Of a stretch of 64,000 nt of DNA, positions 56,515-64,000 are shown piece by piece. The position numbers and the translations under genes are program-made. The notes below the pieces were generated by a model, which ran no database searches, was not told the DNA's origin, and worked only from the letters and a program-made list of their open reading frames with translations. Source of the DNA: Akkermansia massiliensis (lineage in GTDB: Bacteria > Verrucomicrobiota > Verrucomicrobiia > Verrucomicrobiales > Akkermansiaceae); assembly GCF_018847375.1 (NCBI RefSeq), contig NZ_CP072036.1, forward strand, positions 2,914,001-2,978,000, written 5' to 3'. How positions within the stretch are numbered: position 1 is the stretch's first letter; each line of letters opens with the position of its first letter.

Positions 56515-57954
56515 CTATTTGCGTCCGCCAAAGAGACCGCCCAGGCCTCCTCCAAGCCCACCAAGGCCTTTCAGGCCGCCAAGACCGCCGCCCATGCCGG
56601 GAAGGCCGGGCATCTTGCCCCCTTTCCCCTTCATGGCGCCCATCTGTTTCATCATGGCGCCCATCTTGCCCTTGCCGGACATCATCTTGCGCATTTCGGA
56701 AAAGTTCTTGATGAGCTTGTTCACCTCCATCAGGGAGCGGCCGCAGCCGGCGGCAATGCGGCGGCGGCGGGACGGGTTCAGCAGGTTGGGATTGCTCCTT
56801 TCCTTCGCCGTCATGGAGAGCACGATGGCTTCCATGTGCTTCATCCTCTTGGGGTCCAGCGCGCCGTCCGGAAGCTGCTTCTTGATTTTGCCGAAGCCGG
56901 GGAGCAGGCCCAGCAGGCCTTCCAGCGGCCCCAGGTTCTGCATCATCTTCATCTGGTCCAGGAAGTCGTTAAAGTCAAATTTGCCGGACATCATGCGGTC
57001 CATGGATTTGGCCGCCTGTTCCTCGTCAATGCGGGCGGCGGCATGCTCCACCAGCCCCACGATGTCACCCATGCCCAGGATGCGGTCCGCCATGCGGCCG
57101 GGGACGAAGGGGCCGAACTGGTCCAGCTTTTCCCCCTCGCCGGAGAATTTGATGGGCTTGCCCGTCACGGAGCGCATGGAGAGGGCCGCGCCCCCGCGGG
57201 CGTCACCGTCCAACTTGGTCAGGACAATGCCCGTGACGTTCACGGCCCGGTCAAAGGTCTGGGCCACGTTCACGGCCTGCTGGCCCGTGGCGGCGTCCAC
57301 CACCAGGAGGGTTTCACGCGGAGAGAGGAAGGCGTGCAGGTGGCGCAGCTCGTCAATCAGGGCTTCGTCCACTTCCTGGCGGCCCGCCGTGTCAAAAATC
57401 ATCACGGTCCCGTTCTGGGTCCGGGCCCATTCCAGGGCCTCACGCGCCACGGCCACCACGTCCCGGCTGCCGGGAGCGGGCTTGTACACGGGCACTTCTA
57501 TCTGTGCCGCCAGCGTGGCCAGCTGGTCCACGGCGGCGGGGCGCACCAGGTCGCAGGCCACCAGCAGGGGGCGGCGCCCTTCGTTTTTCAGGCGCAGGGC
57601 CAGCTTCGCGCTGGTGGTGGTTTTGCCCGCGCCGTTCAGGCCCACTACCATGATTCTGGCGGGGTCCGTCAGGTCCAGTCCCACGGCGTCTCCGCCCAGC
57701 AGGGCGGCGATTTCATCCCGGAAGATTTTGACGATCTGTTCCCCGGGCTTGATGGATTTGAGCACTTCCTGCCCCATGGCCCGCTCCTTCACGCGGCCGA
57801 TGAATTCCCGGGCCACGCCAAATTCCACGTCCGCTTCCAGCAAGGCCAGCCGGATGTCCCGCAGGGCGTCCGCAATGTTCTTTTCAGAAATCTTGCCCAG
57901 GCCCCGCAGCTTCCGGAACGTGTTATCCAGTTTATCAGCTAAAAGTGAAAACAT
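56515..57954 (-). CDS. ffh: Signal recognition particle protein Ffh
   Basis: 479 residues. It binds signal peptides and 4.5S RNA and targets ribosomes to FtsY. N domain 1-90; GTPase P-loop GLNGAGKTTT near 106, DTAGR near 185, TKLDGD near 243; methionine-rich M domain from about 300 with the RNA-binding SRRRRIAAGCGRS helix. The last 40 residues are an extra Gly/Leu-rich low-complexity tail (GGGLGGLKGLGGLGGG) not found in standard Ffh. Start at 57954, as MFSLLADKL is the family N-terminus. Confidence 0.96.
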   Translation of the reverse strand: MFSLLADKLDNTFRKLRGLGKISEKNIADALRDIRLALLEADVEFGVAREFIGRVKERAMGQEVLKSIKPGEQIVKIFRDEIAALLGGDAVGLDLTDPARIMVVGLNGAGKTTTSAKLALRLKNEGRRPLLVACDLVRPAAVDQLATLAAQIEVPVYKPAPGSRDVVAVAREALEWARTQNGTVMIFDTAGRQEVDEALIDELRHLHAFLSPRETLLVVDAATGQQAVNVAQTFDRAVNVTGIVLTKLDGDARGGAALSMRSVTGKPIKFSGEGEKLDQFGPFVPGRMADRILGMGDIVGLVEHAAARIDEEQAAKSMDRMMSGKFDFNDFLDQMKMMQNLGPLEGLLGLLPGFGKIKKQLPDGALDPKRMKHMEAIVLSMTAKERSNPNLLNPSRRRRIAAGCGRSLMEVNKLIKNFSEMRKMMSGKGKMGAMMKQMGAMKGKGGKMPGLPGMGGGLGGLKGLGGLGGGLGGLFGGRK

Positions 57955-58065
57955 AATCGTATGATGCGCCAGACTGTGCCACATTTCCCGCCCCCCGTCA
58001 ACAAGTGCGCCCTGCATGGGACATGATGCTTGACTTGCCGGGGGCTTCCCCCCATCTTTTCCCGC

Positions 58066-59001
58066 ATGGCACCTTTTGACCTGAAAGAGGAAATTTTACG
58101 CCTGAAAAAAGAACGCAACGCCATCATTCTGGCGCACAGCTACCAGACCGGGGACATCCAGGACATGGCCGACTACGTGGGCGATTCCCTGGGGCTGGCC
58201 TACAAGGCGCAGCATACGGATTGCGACGTGATCGCCTTCTGCGGCGTCCATTTCATGGCGGAGACCGCCAAGATCCTCAATCCGGACAAAACCGTCATCC
58301 TGCCGGACGCGGACGCCGGCTGCTCCCTGGAAGCCTCCTGCGACGCCGGGGAACTGGAAGCCTTCCTGAAAGAGAACGCCGACAGGAATTATTACGTGGT
58401 GGCGTATGTGAACTGCTCCATCGGCGTGAAGGCTCTGGCGGACGTGATCGTCACCTCCGGGAACGCCGTGAAGATTGTCTCCCAGGCTCCGGAGGACCGT
58501 CCCATCCTGTTCGTGCCGGACCAGAACCTGGGCGCCTGGGTAGGCCGCCAGCTGGGACGCCCCATGGAGTTGTGGAACGGGGCCTGCCACGTGCACATGG
58601 AATTTACGCGGAACCAGATTCTGGCCCTGAAGGAGAAGCACCCCGGCGCACTGGTGGTGGCGCACCCGGAATGCACGGAGGCCGTGCGCCTGCTGGCTGA
58701 CCACATCTGCTCCACGGAGAAGATGATTCCCTACTGCACGGAAAGCCCGGCTTCATCCTTCATCATCGTCACGGAATCCGGCATCCTGCACCGCCTGCGC
58801 AAGCTGGTGCCGGGCAAGGAGTTCATTCCCGCCCCCACGGAGCAGTGCTCCTGCAGCACCTGCCCGTACATGAAGATGAATACGCTGGAAAAACTGTACT
58901 TGGCTCTCCGGGACCTTTCCCCCGCCCTGGAGCTGCCGGAAGACCTGCGCAAGAGGGCGGAAGCCCCGCTGCTGCGCATGCTGGAGCAGTCCAAATCCTG
59001 A
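58066..59001 (+). CDS. nadA: Quinolinate synthase
   Basis: 311 residues. It condenses iminoaspartate with dihydroxyacetone phosphate to quinolinate for NAD synthesis. The three cluster Cys are in VNCSIG near 118, HPEC near 205 and the CSCSTCPYMKMN block near 262. ILAHSYQ and CGVHFMAETAKIL are also conserved. The ATG at 58066 starts the MAPFDLKEEI sequence. nadB and nadC are not in this window. Confidence 0.97.
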   Translation: MAPFDLKEEILRLKKERNAIILAHSYQTGDIQDMADYVGDSLGLAYKAQHTDCDVIAFCGVHFMAETAKILNPDKTVILPDADAGCSLEASCDAGELEAFLKENADRNYYVVAYVNCSIGVKALADVIVTSGNAVKIVSQAPEDRPILFVPDQNLGAWVGRQLGRPMELWNGACHVHMEFTRNQILALKEKHPGALVVAHPECTEAVRLLADHICSTEKMIPYCTESPASSFIIVTESGILHRLRKLVPGKEFIPAPTEQCSCSTCPYMKMNTLEKLYLALRDLSPALELPEDLRKRAEAPLLRMLEQSKS

Positions 59002-59017
59002 CCCATTTTTCCCCCGC

Positions 59018-60016
59018 ATGATACGCCTTTCCGACCACATCGCGGCCGCCGGCGGCTGGCTTTCCCTGGAAGCCTTCATGCAGCTGGCCCTGCACCACCC
59101 GCAGGAGGGGTATTATTCCTCCTCCATTGAAAACATCGGGAGCCGCGGGGATTTTTCCACCACTCCCACGCTGTCCCCCATTCTGGCAAAGGCCGTCGCC
59201 GCACGCTGGAAGGAGGCCTGCGCCCGCTGCGGCAGGCGGCTGCCCCTGCTGGAGATAGGCGCCGGCTCCGGAGCCCTGGCCGTCAAGGTTCTGGAACAAC
59301 TGGGGTTCTGGAACCGCCTGAATACGGATTACGTGATTGTGGAGTCCTCCCCCCGGCTGCGCGAATTCCAGCACCTTCTGCTGGGAAGCCAGGCCAAAAT
59401 TTATGCTACCATGGAAAAGGCGCTGAAGCACTGCGGCGGCAAAGCCTTCATTTTTTCCAACGAGCTGGTGGACGCCTTCCCGGCCCGCGTGTTTGAGTAC
59501 ACGGAAGAGGGCTGGCGGGAAGTGGGGCTTACCGTAAAGGACGGAGCCGTGCGGGAGGAACTGCGCCCCGTCCGCCAACAGCCGCTTTTCTCCCACATGC
59601 TGGAATATGATTCCCAGCCGGGGCAGCGTCTGGAGATTCACGATTCCTACGCACGCTGGTTCACCGGCTGGCTGCCCCTCTGGAACATGGGCGTCATGAC
59701 GGTCATCGACTACGGGGACGAAATGGAGCGGCTTTACTACCGCCGCCCCCAGGGTTCCCTGCGCGGGTATAAAAGCCACCAGGTGCTGACCGGGGAGGAA
59801 CTGTACCGGCACCCCGGCCTCACGGACCTGACCTGCGACGTGAATTTTACGGACCTGCTGGAGCTTTCCCGCAACTGCCTGGGGGATACGGTCACCCTGA
59901 TGACCCAGCGGGATTACCTGCTCCCCTACGCGGAGAACACGCCGCAGGACGCCTTCCTGACGGACGAACACGGCGCAGGAGGCCATTTCCACGTGCTGAT
60001 CCAGGAACGGCTGTAA
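59018..60016 (+). CDS. NDUFAF7/MidA-like SAM-dependent methyltransferase
   Basis: 332 residues. GGWLSLEAFMQLALHHPQEGYY near 12-33, a SAM site LLEIGAGSGAL near 76, and ELVDAFPARVF near 150 match the family known from mitochondrial NDUFAF7, which methylates an arginine of complex I subunit NDUFS2. That partner link is interesting as nuoB and nuoC lie 1.2 kb on, but the bacterial role is not settled. It starts 16 bp after nadA and is likely co-transcribed. Confidence 0.88.
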   Translation: MIRLSDHIAAAGGWLSLEAFMQLALHHPQEGYYSSSIENIGSRGDFSTTPTLSPILAKAVAARWKEACARCGRRLPLLEIGAGSGALAVKVLEQLGFWNRLNTDYVIVESSPRLREFQHLLLGSQAKIYATMEKALKHCGGKAFIFSNELVDAFPARVFEYTEEGWREVGLTVKDGAVREELRPVRQQPLFSHMLEYDSQPGQRLEIHDSYARWFTGWLPLWNMGVMTVIDYGDEMERLYYRRPQGSLRGYKSHQVLTGEELYRHPGLTDLTCDVNFTDLLELSRNCLGDTVTLMTQRDYLLPYAENTPQDAFLTDEHGAGGHFHVLIQERL

Positions 60017-60068
60017 TGTTCGTCATTCCTTTCCCGAATTTGCATCGTTAAACTTCCTGTGTGCCCCT

Positions 60069-60320
60069 ATGTTCGATCTTTCCGATTTTTTGAAAGATAT
60101 TTTATCCTCATTGATTGGACCTCCCGGGAGTGGCAGGGATGACGAACAATCCCGGAGGCGTCAATGGACGGGTATTATTCTCCTGGCAATCGTCATGGGA
60201 TCTCTGCTCTTATGGATACATATGAACAGCATGGCGGCTCTTGTTCTCGGCATGGTCTTTGCCTTTTGGCTGATCGCTTATATTATTGTCCAATCCCTCC
60301 GGAATCATGACTATAAATAA
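60069..60320 (+). CDS. Small membrane protein, paralog A
   Basis: 83 residues with two TM helices (about 34-52 and 55-74). The start MFDLSDFLKDI is followed by a charged, Arg-rich segment. It resembles the 84-residue protein at 60560 in start, length and TM layout, suggesting duplication. Function unknown. Confidence 0.7.
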   Translation: MFDLSDFLKDILSSLIGPPGSGRDDEQSRRRQWTGIILLAIVMGSLLLWIHMNSMAALVLGMVFAFWLIAYIIVQSLRNHDYK

Positions 60321-60353
60321 AATTGCCGTGGTTATGCCTAGGGGAAGTTTAGA

Positions 60354-60476
60354 TACGAAGGCCGGGAGGCCTTCGTTCCCAGGCGACCGCTTCTCATGCA
60401 TGTCATTGGAATTGTCCCATCCCGGATTTCCTATCATGACCGCGCTTTTGGGAACAAGGGCCTCCCGGCCCTTGTA
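60354..60476. repeat. REP-like inverted pair of palindromic hairpins
   Basis: Two 28-nt units, 60354-60381 and 60449-60476, are inverted to each other with 4 mismatches. Each contains its own hairpin: CGAAGGCC-GGGA-GGCCTTCG (60356-60375) and CAAGGGCC-TCCC-GGCCCTTG (60455-60474). The base differences between units fall at paired positions and are compensatory. It resembles a BIME, and lies between the two paralogous small membrane genes. Confidence 0.8.
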
Positions 60477-60559
60477 AATAAGTTAGTCCATAACATCCCG
60501 GCCTTCCGATAACAAAGCTCATCCACCAACTTCCTCCTTCCAACTCCTTTCACAAAACC

Positions 60560-60814
60560 ATGTTTGACCTTCTTTCCTTTCTGCTGGATATCCCGTCCCT
60601 TCGAGCAGAGTTTTCCCCGCGCGCCAGACATGACGGGGAATCCCCGTACTGGCGTTTCATGGGCATCCTTCTTCTGGGAGCGGACCTGGCCGTGCTGTTG
60701 TTAGGAGAGATCACGGAAAGCATGCCGGCTCTTTTAGCCACTATTGCCCTCAGCCTCTGGCTAGTCGCGCACCTTGTCATCCGCTCCTCCCGGCACAGGG
60801 ATAACCGAGGATAA
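60560..60814 (+). CDS. Small membrane protein, paralog B
   Basis: 84 residues with two TM helices (about 34-50 and 54-73). It shares MFDL at the start, an Arg/Glu-containing loop before TM1 and the same helix spacing with paralog A at 60069, so a tandem duplication is likely. No function recognised. Confidence 0.7.
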   Translation: MFDLLSFLLDIPSLRAEFSPRARHDGESPYWRFMGILLLGADLAVLLLGEITESMPALLATIALSLWLVAHLVIRSSRHRDNRG

Positions 60815-61261
60815 AGCATCCTCCCTCCTTCCCAAAAGCACCCTGCACGCCAACATTGCAGGGAAACCGGGTCTACCCCCTATTTCCACTTTCAGGGCAG
60901 TAAAAACATGATGCATTCATTCTCAAAGCATCCTGTATTTCCTTCCATGGGCCTGTCATAAAAATTTTCTCCTTTTTGAACGCAAGCCCCCACCCGGGAC
61001 TCTAACCTGCATCAGTAACAAACCGGGCGGCGGGAGGTAGAGAGACCGCCACCCATTATGGGGAGTTCTGAGTTTCATAGGTAATATAGTTGGATAAAAA
61101 CCCGCACGGGGGAAACCCTGTGCGGGTTTATTCATCCCCGCTCCGGGGCACCCGGAAAACAGGGCCGGAACAGGCCGCAGAAAATCATGGCTGAACCAAA
61201 TTAAGGCTTGAGAGTTGAAGGCATCTCGCTAATCTGGCTTCAGCAAGAATCATCTGTTATC
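60815..61261. other. 447-bp region ahead of nuoB with RNA-like elements
   Basis: A minus-strand frame at 60873-60959 (28 codons) has an AAAAAGGAG Shine-Dalgarno at proper distance and a downstream hairpin at 60841-60863 (CCCTGCA/TGCAGGG) that is followed on the minus strand by TGCTTTT. On the + strand, a hairpin at 61096-61129 (ACCCGCAC... /GTGCGGGT) followed by TTTATT could end a transcript starting near 61000. Either strand might carry a small RNA. I cannot decide which. Confidence 0.4.
60873..60959 (-). CDS. Possible 28-codon ORF with Shine-Dalgarno
   Basis: ATG at 60959 preceded by AAAAAGGAGAAAATTTTT, stop TAG at 60873-60875, followed by the hairpin 60841-60863 with T-tract on the same strand. 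The peptide is polar, with MTGPWKEIQDALRMNASCFY as the first part, and shows no similarity I recognise. It may be chance. Confidence 0.3.
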   Translation of the reverse strand: MTGPWKEIQDALRMNASCFYCPESGNRG

Positions 61262-61843
61262 ATGGTCACCACGAACGAACCGAATGTTTACGAAACAGGA
61301 GTACTGGACTCCAACGCGGAAGGCAATTTTGTCTACACCACCCTGGACGCCGCCATCAACTGGATTCGTAAAAATTCCCTCTGGCCCATGCCGATGGGGC
61401 TTTCCTGCTGCGCCATCGAGTTCATGGCCGTGGCCTGCTCCCGGTATGACCTTTCCCGCTTCGGTTCGGAAGTAACGCGCTTTTCCCCCCGCCAGGCGGA
61501 CGTGATGATCGTGGCCGGCACCGTCACCTACAAGATGGCCCTGGCCGTCCGCCGCATCTGGGACCAGATGCCGGAGCCCAAGTGGTGCATCGCCATGGGC
61601 GCGTGCGCCTCCACCGGCGGCATGTTCCGCTCCTATTCCGTGCTCCAGGGCGTGGACAAGATTATTCCCGTGGACGTTTACATTTCCGGCTGCCCTCCCC
61701 GCCCGGAGGCCATCCTGGAAGCCCTGCTTACCCTCCGCAAGAAGCTGGATACCCAGCAGCCCGCACGCACGTTCTTCAAGAAGGAGGAACCGCGCGAAGC
61801 CAATGCCCCCGTGCCGGTCGAGACGGAAATGCCTCTCGAATAA
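61262..61843 (+). CDS. nuoB: NADH-quinone oxidoreductase subunit B
   Basis: 193 residues. It carries the last cluster (N2) before quinone. Cluster ligands in [10 protein letters not shown] near 48-57, [11 protein letters not shown] near 113 and [10 protein letters not shown] near 145 are intact. The C-terminal 35 residues are an acidic extension. The start is ATG 61262 (MVTTNEPN); the frame is open to 61208 but unsupported. It precedes nuoC by 49 bp. nuoA is not found upstream. Confidence 0.96.
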   Translation: MVTTNEPNVYETGVLDSNAEGNFVYTTLDAAINWIRKNSLWPMPMGLSCCAIEFMAVACSRYDLSRFGSEVTRFSPRQADVMIVAGTVTYKMALAVRRIWDQMPEPKWCIAMGACASTGGMFRSYSVLQGVDKIIPVDVYISGCPPRPEAILEALLTLRKKLDTQQPARTFFKKEEPREANAPVPVETEMPLE

Positions 61844-61892
61844 ACCTTTTCCGACCGTTTTACTCCGTTCCATCTTTTACCATTTCTTCTCC

Positions 61893-62477
61893 ATGCCTTC
61901 TCTAGAATCACAGATCAAGACCGCCGCAGACAACGCCCAGAACCGCTTTGGGAAAGACGTCATCACGGACCGCTACGAGTTCCGGGGCGACATCACGCTG
62001 ACCGTCGCGCGCCATGCCGTGGCGGACGTAGTCCGCTGGCTGCGGGATTCCGCCGGGTTTGACATGATGGTGAACCTCTGCTCCGTGGACAACATGGGGG
62101 AAAGCCCCCGCTTTGAAGTCAATTATACGCTGACGCAGGCGGAAACGGGCGTGAACCTGAGCCTCAAGACGAAGGTGGACGACGGAGAGGAAGTGCCCAG
62201 CGTCACGGAAATCTTCCAGTCCGCCAACTGGCACGAGCGTGAAGTATGGGACCTGATGGGCATCAAGTTCTCCGGCCACCCGGATTTGCGCCGCATTTTG
62301 ATGTGGGAAGGCTATCCTTATTTCCCCCTGCGAAAGGATTTCCCCGTTCAGGGCGTACCTACTGAACTGCCGGGCGTCGCCTTTACGGAGGCGGCCCCCA
62401 CCCAGGGAGCGCCGTTCGCCACGGAACAGGGCCGCTGCCCCAGCGCCTGCCGCGAACCCCGGTCCCATAAATTCTAG
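61893..62477 (+). CDS. nuoC: NADH-quinone oxidoreductase subunit C
   Basis: 194 residues. WHEREVWDLMGIKFSGHPDLRRIL near 110-135 and YPYFPLRKDFP are the family signature (ERExxDLxGixFxGHPdLRRil). It forms part of the peripheral arm. The C-terminus is an unusual 40-residue tail, Ala/Pro-rich with two Cys, that is not typical. nuoD does not follow, so the rest of the complex is elsewhere. Confidence 0.95.
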   Translation: MPSLESQIKTAADNAQNRFGKDVITDRYEFRGDITLTVARHAVADVVRWLRDSAGFDMMVNLCSVDNMGESPRFEVNYTLTQAETGVNLSLKTKVDDGEEVPSVTEIFQSANWHEREVWDLMGIKFSGHPDLRRILMWEGYPYFPLRKDFPVQGVPTELPGVAFTEAAPTQGAPFATEQGRCPSACREPRSHKF

Positions 62478-62512
62478 CCCATTTTCCAGCCCCGCAAGGC
62501 GGGGTCCCTCCC

Positions 62513-63322
62513 ATGACCCGACTCCCCCTCATCCTGCCCGTATGTATCATCAGCCTGCTCAGCGGCTGCCAGGACGCCAACCCGGCAGAGCGGGAATGGA
62601 AGGACCAGTTATATAAAAACCTGGCGATCGTGGGAGCCAGAAACTGGATTGTCATTGCGGAGTCCTCCTTCCCGGCCTATACGGGAGCCGGCATCAAGAC
62701 CATGGTCTCCGACAAGACGTCCGATGAAGTGCTTCTGGACGTGCTGAACATGCTGGAGGAGGAAGCCCACGTGGTGCCCCGCATCATGATCAGCTCGGAA
62801 TTGCGCAGCGTTACGGAGGATTACGCCCCCGGCATCAAGCGCTACCGCAATAATATCAATAAAATGCTTCCGGGACGCCAGCATTTTGAATTGATGAGCC
62901 GCACGATCAATTCCCTGATCGAAGACGCCGCCAAGCAGTTCAACGTGCTGGTCATCAAGACCAAGACGTCCCTCCCCTATTCCAACATTTACATTGAACT
63001 GGATTCCGGGTACTGGAATTCGGAATCGGAGACGGCGCTCCGCAAATCCCTGGAGGCCAAGGATGCGGTCAACCGCCGCGCGGCCCAGGACAGGGTGCTG
63101 GACGTGCCCCTTACGCCGGGAGCCGCCCCCGCGCCGCAGGACCGCAAGGAGAATCCCCCGGCGCCCGGCGCGCCCGCATCCACCCCCACGGACAACCTGC
63201 CGGAGCTTCCGCGGGAAAACCGCCAGCCGGCCTCCCCCGCCGGGAACCAGGCTCCCGGTGTGCCCCCGCCGCCCATCAAGGATCCGCTGGGAGGGAAAAC
63301 CGCCATTGCCAGATTTTCATGA
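62513..63322 (+). CDS. Lipoprotein with RbsD/FucU-like domain
   Basis: 269 residues. Lipobox LLSGC ends near residue 19. The main domain (25-180) carries NWIVIAESSFPAYTGAGIKT, a following DEVLLDVLNMLEEE helix and LDSGYWNSES, which resemble the RbsD/FucU sugar-isomerase fold. It would be unusual for this family to be a lipoprotein. The C-terminal 80 residues are a Pro-rich tail. The stop overlaps the next gene (ATGA), so the two are coupled. Confidence 0.65.
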   Translation: MTRLPLILPVCIISLLSGCQDANPAEREWKDQLYKNLAIVGARNWIVIAESSFPAYTGAGIKTMVSDKTSDEVLLDVLNMLEEEAHVVPRIMISSELRSVTEDYAPGIKRYRNNINKMLPGRQHFELMSRTINSLIEDAAKQFNVLVIKTKTSLPYSNIYIELDSGYWNSESETALRKSLEAKDAVNRRAAQDRVLDVPLTPGAAPAPQDRKENPPAPGAPASTPTDNLPELPRENRQPASPAGNQAPGVPPPPIKDPLGGKTAIARFS

Positions 63323-63630
63323 ACCATCATATGGACAAGGCCACAGAAGAACGCCTCCGCGTGGAGGCATGGGTAGGGGACGCCATTCTGGCGCTGTACG
63401 TCAGGGAATGGATTCTGGCGGAGGAAGGAGCGATCAACGGAAAGCTTTTCATCGAATTCACCAGCAATGATTTCCTGCGCCGCACCGGCAACGCCACAGG
63501 CGTGGAAGCGGAAATAGGCCGCACCTTCAAGGCAGGAGGCCTGGAAGCGGCCTATGCCTGGATTGAGCATCATTTGAAGCCCCGCATGGAGGAACGCTGG
63601 CACACCCTGCGCAGAAAAGCCCTCCGGTAG
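63319..63630 (+). CDS. Small RNase III-like protein
   Basis: 103 residues. RVEAWVGDAILALYVREWIL near 14-33 resembles the RNase III signature (EFLGDAVLxLVV), and VEAEIGRTFKAGGLEAAYAWIE near 62-83 resembles its second acidic helix. No dsRBD follows. Mini-III enzymes, which mature 23S rRNA, have this single-domain form, but the first Glu and spacing differ. It starts inside the stop of the preceding lipoprotein gene. Confidence 0.6.
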   Translation: MNHHMDKATEERLRVEAWVGDAILALYVREWILAEEGAINGKLFIEFTSNDFLRRTGNATGVEAEIGRTFKAGGLEAAYAWIEHHLKPRMEERWHTLRRKALR

Positions 63631-63642
63631 CCTGCCGCCGCC

Positions 63643-64000
63643 ATGTCCGCCTCCGGAACACCCCTGCCCTGGGACCGGGACAACGGCCCCTGCGTGATGG
63701 CGCCCCCCCATTTGAGGGATTGGGCGGAAGAGGCCGCCGCCTTCCTTTCCCGCCGGGGCATGGATGGGGTCACGGCCTTTGCCACGTCCGGTTCTTCCGG
63801 TTCGCCGCCCAAAGCCATTTTATTCACCCGGCGCGCCCTGGACGTCTGCGCGCGCGGAGCCCTGGAACACCTGCACGCGGAATGCGGGGACTGGTGCTGC
63901 CCCCTGCCCGTCTGGCACGTGGGGGGCGCCATGATTTACCTGCGCGCGGCCCTGGCCGGGACCGCCGTCCATGCGCTTCACGGCAGGTGGAATCCCCAGG
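63643..64000 (+). CDS. AMP-binding enzyme, MenE-like (partial, runs off the window)
   Basis: The first 119 residues are visible. FATSGSSGSPPKAILFTRRAL is the adenylation A3 loop near 46-66, and LPVWHVGGAMIYLRAALAGT near 88-107 matches the helix of o-succinylbenzoate-CoA ligases. The final assignment needs the missing C-terminal part. It starts 12 bp after the RNase III-like gene and may be in one transcript with it. Confidence 0.75.
   Translation, partial: MSASGTPLPWDRDNGPCVMAPPHLRDWAEEAAAFLSRRGMDGVTAFATSGSSGSPPKAILFTRRALDVCARGALEHLHAECGDWCCPLPVWHVGGAMIYLRAALAGTAVHALHGRWNPQ

Overview
The window looks like chromosomal DNA of an Akkermansia-type member of the Verrucomicrobiota. The evidence is a GC-rich base composition, a PEP-CTERM anchored glycoside hydrolase, two exported family GH20 hexosaminidases, very large proteins that join a degenerate kinase N-lobe to exported domains, and dense housekeeping genes that mostly lack Shine-Dalgarno sequences. 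The genus is an inference from gene content, not a database match. I saw no rRNA, tRNA, CRISPR array or intact insertion sequence.

Layout. 1-630: 5' part of malic enzyme. 805-13108: two giant membrane proteins with a kinase-like N-terminus, a GH16 enzyme, pyrE-nagZ, an L,D-transpeptidase and a HemW-like radical SAM enzyme. 13167-16002: RRM RNA-binding protein with its own promoter, then serS and a coiled-coil membrane protein. 16159-18362: a broken small gene and an AT-rich island with a PutAbiC-like candidate phage-defence gene. 18363-23704: zinc alcohol dehydrogenase, N-carbamoylputrescine amidase, MoxR/DUF58 pair and pth. 23957-29489: a class A PBP whose transpeptidase motifs are destroyed, followed by two uncharacterised proteins. 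30084-33462: purA, a 20-copy heptamer repeat and an OprB-like porin. 33548-38620: a tightly packed [NiFe] uptake hydrogenase operon (small and large subunits, cytochrome b, protease, HypA). 38750-47852: cell-surface and envelope proteins, GH20, nitroreductase, hisC, GrpB-like protein, and a small divergent locus with a helix-turn-helix gene. 48145-57954: a secreted protein built of three SecD-P1-like repeats, class I fumarase, a micro-ORF/antisense locus, a QueD-like enzyme, a second GH20 and ffh. 58066-64000: nadA, a MidA-like methyltransferase, two small paralogous membrane proteins, an isolated nuoB-nuoC pair, an RbsD/FucU-like lipoprotein, an RNase III-like small protein and the start of a MenE-like AMP-binding enzyme.

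How it fits together. The GH20 and GH16 enzymes and the porin fit a glycan-feeding intestinal lifestyle. The hydrogenase (standard, oxygen-sensitive type cluster ligands), NuoBC, fumarase and malic enzyme fit fermentation plus a short anaerobic respiratory chain. The PBP, L,D-transpeptidase, NlpC/P60 protein and NagZ cover wall synthesis, remodelling and recycling.

The most unusual observations are: (1) the hydrogenase cytochrome b carries an N-terminal segment that matches the nucleotide-binding domain of P-type ATPases; (2) two large proteins start with a truncated kinase N-lobe; (3) the class A PBP has lost SxxK and SxN but kept KTG; (4) an AT-rich AbiC-like island; (5) a duplicated micro-ORF with a possible antisense RNA near 51.8 kb; (6) covarying REP-like hairpins between two paralogous small membrane genes.
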